The notes under the pieces are model-generated. The model ran no database searches. It saw only the letters and a list, made by a program, of their open reading frames with translations, and had not been told where the DNA came from. This document shows, piece after piece, positions 56,305-64,000 of a stretch of 64,000 nt of DNA (the stretch's first letter is position 1; every line of letters begins with the position of its first letter). Position numbers and translations under genes: made by a program. The DNA comes from Blepharisma stoltei (taxonomy: Eukaryota; Ciliophora; Heterotrichea; Heterotrichida; Blepharismidae), in NCBI GenBank assembly GCA_914767885.1, contig CAJZBQ010000056.1, positions 186,001 to 250,000 on the forward strand. Direction: 5' to 3'.

Positions 56305-58902
56305 ATGGAAGGAGGACTTTTTGCAGGAATTCGCAAGTTATTGTCAGGTTTTGCATGTTACCAAGCTCGTCCATCTATAGACGTGGACAATTTTACGTCT
56401 ACTATTCGTTTTGATACTCAAGATAAAACCACAGAAGACGAAAGCTCTTCATCTAGATTTAATTATCTTAATAAGTCTCCAAAACCTGTACATTATGATG
56501 AAGATGAAACTTCTGAAGATTTATCCCCAAAACTCACAAGAAAAAGGTCTTTAAGCACTACAGAAAAAAACCAGCCTGATTTTTTCAATGATAATAATAT
56601 TTGCCAATTTCAAACAGAGCCAAAAAAAATTCTAAATCCCTATCAAATTTAAAGGGGGTTAATTTTTTTAATATACAAAAAATTTTTGTTACGATTTAAG
56701 GGGTTAAAATACTAAAAAATACAAATTTTACCTATGGTATGTCACATAATAAGGGGAGTAAAGCATTTTTACAATAATAAAAGAAAAGCAAATATAATGC
56801 TATGAAATGCAATAGAAAATAATGAACTTGAGCTTTGTGCAGAATTATTAGACGAAAAAGTATATGGAGATCAAAAGGCGCAGCTTTCATTTAAAGGCAA
56901 AGACAATAAAACACCTTTACATAGAGCTGTAGAGGTCGGAAATATTAAAATTCTTGATTTATTACTAGAAAAAGCAGAAATTTATGATTTAAATGCTCAA
57001 GATAACTTCTTGCAAACGCCTTTACATTTAGCATGTAAAATTGCAAATAAAAATATTGCAAAAATTCTTATTAACGTCGGTGCAAGAACTGATATAGAAG
57101 ACATTAACGGGAAAACTCCATTCGAAATTGCTAACTCCCCCCCCCCCTCCGTGAGCGAACAAAACCATTTAGAAAAATCGCCATTTTTTGACCAAAAACC
57201 CACCCTCCGTGAGTGAACAAAAATTTTTTAATAGAAAAAATTTTAATGGAAAAAAATTTTGATATATAAGTGATAATTAGTATAATGAAATCTAGAGCTA
57301 ATTCTGTTTAATTTTAAACAAATTGCGTTTTAAAACATAAATTTTGCAAATTAAATTAATATTTGCTTCCCAATTTTTGCAAATTAGGATTTTTTAAATT
57401 TCGAAAAAAATATTTTTTATAAAATTTATATATAAATTTTTTTAAAAAAAAAAAATTAACCCCCCTCCGTGAGCGAACAAAATTTTTTTGTTCGCTCACG
57501 GAGGGGGGGGGGAGTAAAGAAAATGCGGAAAAATCATTTTTAGCAACTTTTTATAAGCAAACAGAAAGGGTTTTTCCAGATTCTCCAATACCTTCACAAG
57601 AAGATGAAACTATAGAAATACAAACTTTTGAAGAATCTGAGATTGAACAAATGATGCAAAGACTGTCAAGCCCTTTTATCCCTAATGATTTAGGAAAAGA
57701 AAAAGCTTCAAAGGTTCCAGTTTTTGATGAAGAAGAAAAAATTGAAAAGAAAAAAGTGACTGCAAGTGATTTTGAAGCAATTTCTCAGTTAGGAAAAGGA
57801 AGCTTTGGAGAAGTGTTTTTGGTAAGGAAGATATGCACAGATGAGCTTTTTGCAATGAAAATTTTGAGGAAAAATAAAGTTATTGGACAGAATTTGGTGA
57901 AGTATGCTTTTACTGAAAGAAATGTGATGAGCTATTTCAATCACCCTTTTATAGTAGGATTGAAATTATTTTTTAAAAAAATTAAATAATAATTATTTAA
58001 AATATTTTAGAAAAATTTATACTTATTGCATTAGGTTTAGACTTTACTATTAAACCCAGGATCGTTTTTGAAAGAAAAACAAATAAAGCATACACATATT
58101 TAATTAGGAATTATTTATGGTAAATATATCGAGGGGATTGAAATACGCATTTCAAACATCTGACAAATTATTTTTAATTTTAGATTACTGCCCAGGAGGC
58201 GACTTGACATCCTATATCCAGCAAAATAAGAAATTTGATGAAAAACGAGCAAGAATTTATTTATGTGAAATACTATTAGCATTAGAAGAACTTCATAAAA
58301 GAGACATTATTTATAGAGATCTTAAGCCAGACAATGTAGTTTTAGATGCTCAAGGGCACACTTTACTCACTGATTTCGGCTTATCCAAAGAAGGAGTATA
58401 CGATAATGATTCCGCTAAATCATTCTGTGGCTCTGTTGCATATTTAGCTCCAGAAATGCTAAAAAGAAAAGGTCATGGAAAAGCAGTCGACTGGTACTTA
58501 CTTGGAGTTTTGCTTTATGAAATGCTGACAGGTGCTCCACCTTATTATGCAAGTAATAGGGAACAATTATTTTATAATATTCAGAACGCAAAATTAAAAC
58601 TTCCTGCATATTTAAGCCCAGAAGCTAAAAGTTTATTGACAGGGTTACTTGAAAGAGATCCCAGCAGAAGGTTAGGAAGCCATTATGATGCAGAAGATAT
58701 CAAAAGACATGAATTTTTCTCAGGAATTAATTGGGCAAAAGTTATCAGAAGGGAGTTAAAGCCACCAAAACCTAACAAAAAAATGATCCCACTGCAGAAT
58801 ATTCCTCAATATAAAGTTAGAGGAAGACAAAGTTCGCCAGAAGGGGATAGTCATCGACTAGAAGGTTGGACTTTTATTGGTGACAATGTAAATATGCCAT
58901 AA
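56305..58902 (+). CDS. Ankyrin-repeat AGC-family protein kinase
   Basis: 636 aa after three removals; divisible by three. The N-terminal ~120 aa are Ser/Asp-rich. Ankyrin repeats: NKTPLHRAVEVGNIKILDLLLE, QTPLHLACKIANKNIAKILI, NGKTPFEIA. Kinase domain: FEAISQLGKGSFGEVFLV, FAMKILRK, HPFIVGLKYAFQT, YCPGGDLTSYI, IIYRDLKPDNVVLD, TDFGLSKEG, activation loop SFCGSVAYLAPEML, VDWYLLGVLLYEML, DPSRRLG. This is the AGC (Akt/S6K/PKC-like) signature, and the AGC C-tail follows. Fusion with ankyrin repeats is unusual among AGC kinases. Confidence 0.87.
56633..56758. mobile_element. 126-bp TA-bounded IES, second C-run family
   Basis: TAAATCCCTATCAAATTTAAAGGGGG...AAGGGGAGTA; joins EPKKIL to KHFYNNKRK. Confidence 0.82.
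57132..57514. mobile_element. C-run MITE (GAGCGAAC) in ankyrin region
   Basis: 383 bp; TAACTCCCCC...GGGGAGTAA. Joins TPFEIA to KENAEKSF. Confidence 0.92.
57957..58134. other. 178-bp insertion flanked by GGATTGAAAT in kinase domain
   Basis: The 10-bp direct repeat lies at 57957-57966 and 58135-58144. Removal of one copy joins HPFIVGLK to YAFQT, as expected in AGC kinases. No shared TA at the joint. A TA pair exists (about 57967 / 58128) but would add six residues. Confidence 0.72.
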
Positions 58903-59218
58903 TTAATTTAATAGAAAATCAGCATTGTATGTCAGTGCTAATTTTTATTTTTGTGGATTATCTTTTTTTTAAAAATAAAATGAATTGGTTATATATATTA
59001 ATCCAATGAATTTTGTAAAAAAAAAGAAATAAATCAGTACTAAAGCAGTCAGTTTCTCTAAATTAGAGTATGAATCCATATAAAAAACCCTTGTTTTTAG
59101 CTAAATTTAAGTAAATCGTAAAAGAATTGAAATTCCCTTGAAACTTGCATTTTTGCGTTGTTTCCATTTTAAATTCCATTAAATCTTCACCAGATCTCGT
59201 TTTAATTCATTAAATTTA
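58903..59218. other. Intergenic region
   Basis: About 315 bp, AT-rich, with no identifiable element. Confidence 0.4.
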
Positions 59219-60526
59219 ATGGACGCTCCACTTGTCGTTGACCTTGGTGGTTTTCTGGATCACATGGCTAATCATCCTAACGAGCCTCTTCCACAGTCCA
59301 TAAGAGATGAGTGCCAAAAAGTCGCTGAAAATTTTCACAGCAATGGAATTTTAATTGCCCGTGACCCTAGGGTTAATGAACAAGCCAACTGGGACTTTAT
59401 CGACATGATGGAGCAATATTATCTCAGAGCCAGCAATCAGCTTTACAATGGCGAAAAAGTTGCAGAAGTCCACCCAGAACTTCATTTCCAAATCGGCGCT
59501 ACCCCAGAAAATGTTGAAAAGGCTCGAAATCACTGTGAGAGGATCAATAACTTGCCAGAAGACTCAAAAGCTGTTTCTGAGTGCCCACCTCAGTATGACG
59601 CCAAGTGGCGATATTTCTGGAGAATTGGGAGTTTTGGGACTCCCAGCTCAGAAGTGGATCCTGAAAACGTTGTGCCTCCAGAATTTCCTGAATGGGCAAG
59701 CACAATGAATAATTGGGGAGATCTTATGCTGAGAACTGTAGAAACAGTCGTAAGAATGTTTGAAGTCGCGTCTGGAGTGGAGCCTGAAAAAATCGTTGAT
59801 ATGATGAGAGGAGCTCCACACTTGTTAGCTCCAACTGGAGCTGATTTGAGAAAGTGGGGCAAAGGAACTGTGTTTGCTGGGTATCATTATGACTTAAATT
59901 TCATTACTATTCATGGAAAATCAAGATTTCCAGGACTTTCAGCGTGGATGAGAAATAACAAAAAAATTGATGTTGCAGTTTCCAAGTGGTGACCAATATA
60001 TTTTATTTAAAAAAAATTTACTAATATCCTTAATAATAAGGAAAAATAACTGCTCTAAGCTAACCTAATGCGATTTTACACGATTTTTAGCTGCTTGGTC
60101 GTATTTTAAATGCTTTAATTATACCCCTAATATATATACAGTTAAAAAAAATTTTAAAATTTTTATTATCCAAGTGGCTGTTTACTTTTACAAGCAGGAA
60201 AACTCTTTGAATATATCACTGGAGGCTATGTCTTAGCAGGTTATCATGAAGTTGTATTTAATGATAGAACAGAAGCAGCTGTTAATACGGCAAGAGAGAA
60301 TGGAAAAATTCTGTGGAGAGTCAGCAGCACTTTGTTTGGGCACTTTAGGCATGATGTGGTACTGCAACCTATGGAAGAATTTGCTGATAGATTCATTCTG
60401 CCAAGAGAAGAAACAATGGCAAAATATCCACCACTCACAGCTGCAGATAGCTTGAAAGAAGAACTTAGACTGATTAATCTTTGGAAAAATGAAAATCCAG
60501 AAGCACCTGCTAATAGAGGGTATTAA
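59219..60526 (+). CDS. 2-oxoglutarate/Fe(II)-dependent oxygenase-like (IPNS family)
   Basis: 379 aa after removal of 59999-60166; divisible by three. N-terminal DIOX_N-like part (LPQSIRDECQKVAENFHSNGILIARDPR). The core has the Fe-binding H-x-D in GYHYDLNFITIHG, GCLLLQAGKLFEYITGG, and distal His in LAGYHEVVFND, matching isopenicillin-N-synthase-like oxygenases. It would hydroxylate or oxidise an unidentified substrate with 2OG and O2. The 2OG-binding R-x-S is plausible at WRVSS. Codon use is richer in G/C than neighbours, as expected for a highly expressed gene. Confidence 0.8.
59999..60166. other. 168-bp IES in oxygenase gene
   Basis: TA-bounded; a TCCAAGTGG repeat lies just outside on both sides. 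Removal joins KWWPI to YPSGCLLLQAG. Confidence 0.78.
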
Positions 60527-60829
60527 TTTACAATATTTTAGATTAAAAATGCCTAGACTTATAATATTAAATTAGCCTCAAAAGTCAAGTTTTCAGATGA
60601 TTCAAATATAACTAATCTTTCATAGAAAATTTAAATAATTTAAGCTTAACTGGAGCTATTTCAAGCATTTTGATTATTAAATCTGCTTCATTCATATAGT
60701 TAATTCTAACATTTTCTAAAATGGCTATTAGGGGGTTACACTTTCATCGATTTTTTCCTTTTAAACGTCCCAAAAAAGATTATTAAATATTCTAAATATT
60801 TTTATCTTGATATACATCTATAAGTTATA

Positions 60830-61444
60830 TTATTTCATCGATCCAAAGCCCTGAATCATAAAGTATCTGACAAACATCAAGAAGCTTTCAACTACGCATA
60901 TCTCTAATATAACTTCTATTGCCAAGCATATAGCCCAATACATATATCCGTAATCTATCATATAAATCCCTGTAATTGATCCAATAAGAATCAATACTCC
61001 AAGACCAGTAAAAACCAAAAACTTCCCAGACTTTTCTTTTTTGTTAATACTCAATAAAATCAGCATAAAGGCTTCAATAGGCATCGCTATTGTGGCCGCC
61101 AAAATGGCATACCCAAAAAACTTACTAGAAAATTCTGAAAAAATGGCTTCTGTGTAGGCTTCAGGATCAAATTTTTCGTAGGAGAAAAATAAAAGTCCTT
61201 GAAGCCCGAGCTCAAAGAATAGAATTGTAATTAATGTAAATAATCTTGATAGCCGGCTTATCTCTGATTTCTGTAAGAAAAGGCCTAATAATAAATGGCC
61301 TTCAATTAGCTCTTCAAGCTCCAGCTTATCTTCAGGGAATGAGCGGCTTTCAGAATCTAATAAATCCTCTGAAATATACAATTTTCCAATCAATTTTCTT
61401 GAGCTGGATGTTACTGCCCCACCACTTTCAATATCAGAATACAT
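60830..61444 (-). CDS. Four-to-five-pass membrane protein
   Basis: 204 aa, uninterrupted. Polar N-terminus, then FLQKSEISRLSRLFTLIT followed by hydrophobic segments (ILFFELGLQGLLFFS, FFGYAILAATIAMPIEAFMLILLS, FLVFTGLGVLILIGSITGIYMI, YWAICLAIEVILEICVVESFLMF). The S-R-x-S-R-L entry segment resembles the membrane portion of protist polycystin-1-like proteins, but this chain is short. Function unknown. Confidence 0.68.
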   Translation of the reverse strand: MYSDIESGGAVTSSSRKLIGKLYISEDLLDSESRSFPEDKLELEELIEGHLLLGLFLQKSEISRLSRLFTLITILFFELGLQGLLFFSYEKFDPEAYTEAIFSEFSSKFFGYAILAATIAMPIEAFMLILLSINKKEKSGKFLVFTGLGVLILIGSITGIYMIDYGYMYWAICLAIEVILEICVVESFLMFVRYFMIQGFGSMK

Positions 61445-62094
61445 TTTTATTTGCTTTCAAATTATTCAAGTAAAAATGGTTGCAAATTTCTCCATTGAAG
61501 AAACATCAGAAATTAAAATAAAATCACTTTAAAATTGTATATAAGGCTAGAAGGATAATAGTTAAAGAATTTAGATACTTAAGAAAAAAATTTCTAGGAT
61601 AAATTATAATAATTGTTTTCTGTGATAAATCAAAGATTTTGGAAGAATATTTAGCTCGTAGTTTAAGAATTTGGGGAAAGCTAAATTAGAAAGGCTTAAA
61701 CATTCAAAAGGGTTTTAAAGAAAACTAGTACAATTTGGTTATGATTTAGAAATGCAAATAAATGTGAAAATTAATTTTAATGAAAAATGCGAAATAGATA
61801 ATTATATTTCATAAATTGAAATATTATTCGAATGACAAAAGCTATTTTATTAAATAAAAATTTATTAAATATTGTATTACTTTCATGTAATTAGGCCTAT
61901 AAATCAAATCATAAATTACATTATTTTTTCAATAGCCTAAATGCTCTAATAATTGTAATTAAATTGTGTGTGCTCAATGATAATTTTATATTGAAATTAC
62001 GGAGAATTATAGTAACATTTTTGTAGGGATAAAATGATTAAATTCAATTTTTATATCATAAGTCGTCAATTTTATTTAAATTATATTATTTACT
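61445..62094. other. AT-rich divergent intergenic region
   Basis: About 650 bp; no element recognised. Confidence 0.45.
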
Positions 62095-62319
62095 ATGACT
62101 TATAAAAGTTTGCATGCTAAGCCAACTTATTCGATTACAAAAGTAATTACTAAAATAAACTTAATATGAATCTTAGAATCTAAATTTTCTAACATAAATG
62201 GATTAAAAATAGATGAGCGCCTTTCATTTTTGCATAATTATGAAGTAATATCTTTTGAAATAATATTTCCTAATTTTATGTGGCTTATTTGCTCTTCGCA
62301 ATGAATATTTTTGCTTTAA
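62095..62319 (+). CDS. Possible small ORF visible only with TGA as Trp
   Basis: 74 codons, MTYKSLHAKPTYSITKV..., with two TGA read as Trp, ending TAA. Hydrophobic C-terminus (FPNFMWLICSSQW). No homology recognised; might be a chance frame 50 bp upstream of the protease gene. Confidence 0.3.
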
Positions 62320-62340
62320 TTCTCATATCTGGGGAAATAA

Positions 62341-64000
<1,660 letters not shown>

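Noticed and set aside
2197-57514. ORFs such as FVHSRRGG, FTHGGGG or PPLREKRT-like peptides in MITE ends
   Set aside because: They arise from the repeated CTCCGTGAG terminus read in chance frames and have no start context or conservation beyond the repeat itself.

Overview
The window reads as germline (micronuclear) DNA of a heterotrich ciliate, most likely Blepharisma or a close relative. Three things in the sequence support this. (1) TGA is used as tryptophan inside conserved domains, for example the W of W-D in WD40 repeats, the channel gene at 16485-21589 and the kinase and exocyst genes, while TAA and TAG remain stops. (2) Introns are 15-16 nt long, GT...AG. (3) Almost every gene is interrupted by non-coding segments bounded by a duplicated TA. 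Removing each segment plus one TA restores one open reading frame. In nearly every multi-interrupted gene reconstructed here the remaining length is an exact multiple of three. These are internal eliminated sequences (IESs) that would be cut out when the somatic nucleus forms. No database or somatic reads were available, so all junctions are inferred from reading frame, TA repeats and family knowledge.

Layout. 1-9.3 kb: a Cys-rich protein split by a 2.3-kb nested IES, a trypsin-like protease, a DYRK kinase, and an outer-dynein-arm docking-like coiled coil. 9.3-16.1 kb (minus strand): exocyst Sec10, a two-RRM protein and a small charged protein. 16.5-24.5 kb: a WD40-ion-channel fusion, a B-box/WD40 protein and a convergent small Cys-containing protein. 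25-31.3 kb: a protein with five CAP/SCP domains joined to EF hands, then a coiled coil. 31.6-34.9 kb: an allantoinase-like protein lacking nearly all metal ligands. 36.4-47.7 kb: several structural or ciliary proteins (SHIPPO repeats, coiled coils), a multi-TM protein and a D-amino-acid-transaminase/ADC-lyase-like enzyme. 47.7-51.7 kb: a RING-type protein. 52.1-53.8 kb: an N-myristoylation-type protein carrying two retroposon-like insertions. 54.5-64 kb: DHFR-TS with a degenerate TS domain, an ankyrin-AGC kinase, a 2OG-Fe(II) oxygenase-like protein, a membrane protein and a papain-family protease (cut by the window end).

Mobile DNA. A family of about 14 miniature inverted-repeat elements (C-run termini followed by CTCCGTGAG) sits at TA sites in genes and inside other IESs. 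This matches the MITE-type IESs known from Blepharisma. A second C-run family, with TTTAAATTGGAAC or ATCCTTGATCGAACGA after the run, has members flanked by TGA/TCA rather than TA. GC-rich insertions with 10-17 bp target-site duplications, some with (AATCT)n-like tails, look like non-autonomous non-LTR retroposons. Three of them interrupt otherwise intact reading frames. No rRNA, tRNA, CRISPR or autonomous transposase/reverse transcriptase gene was recognised.
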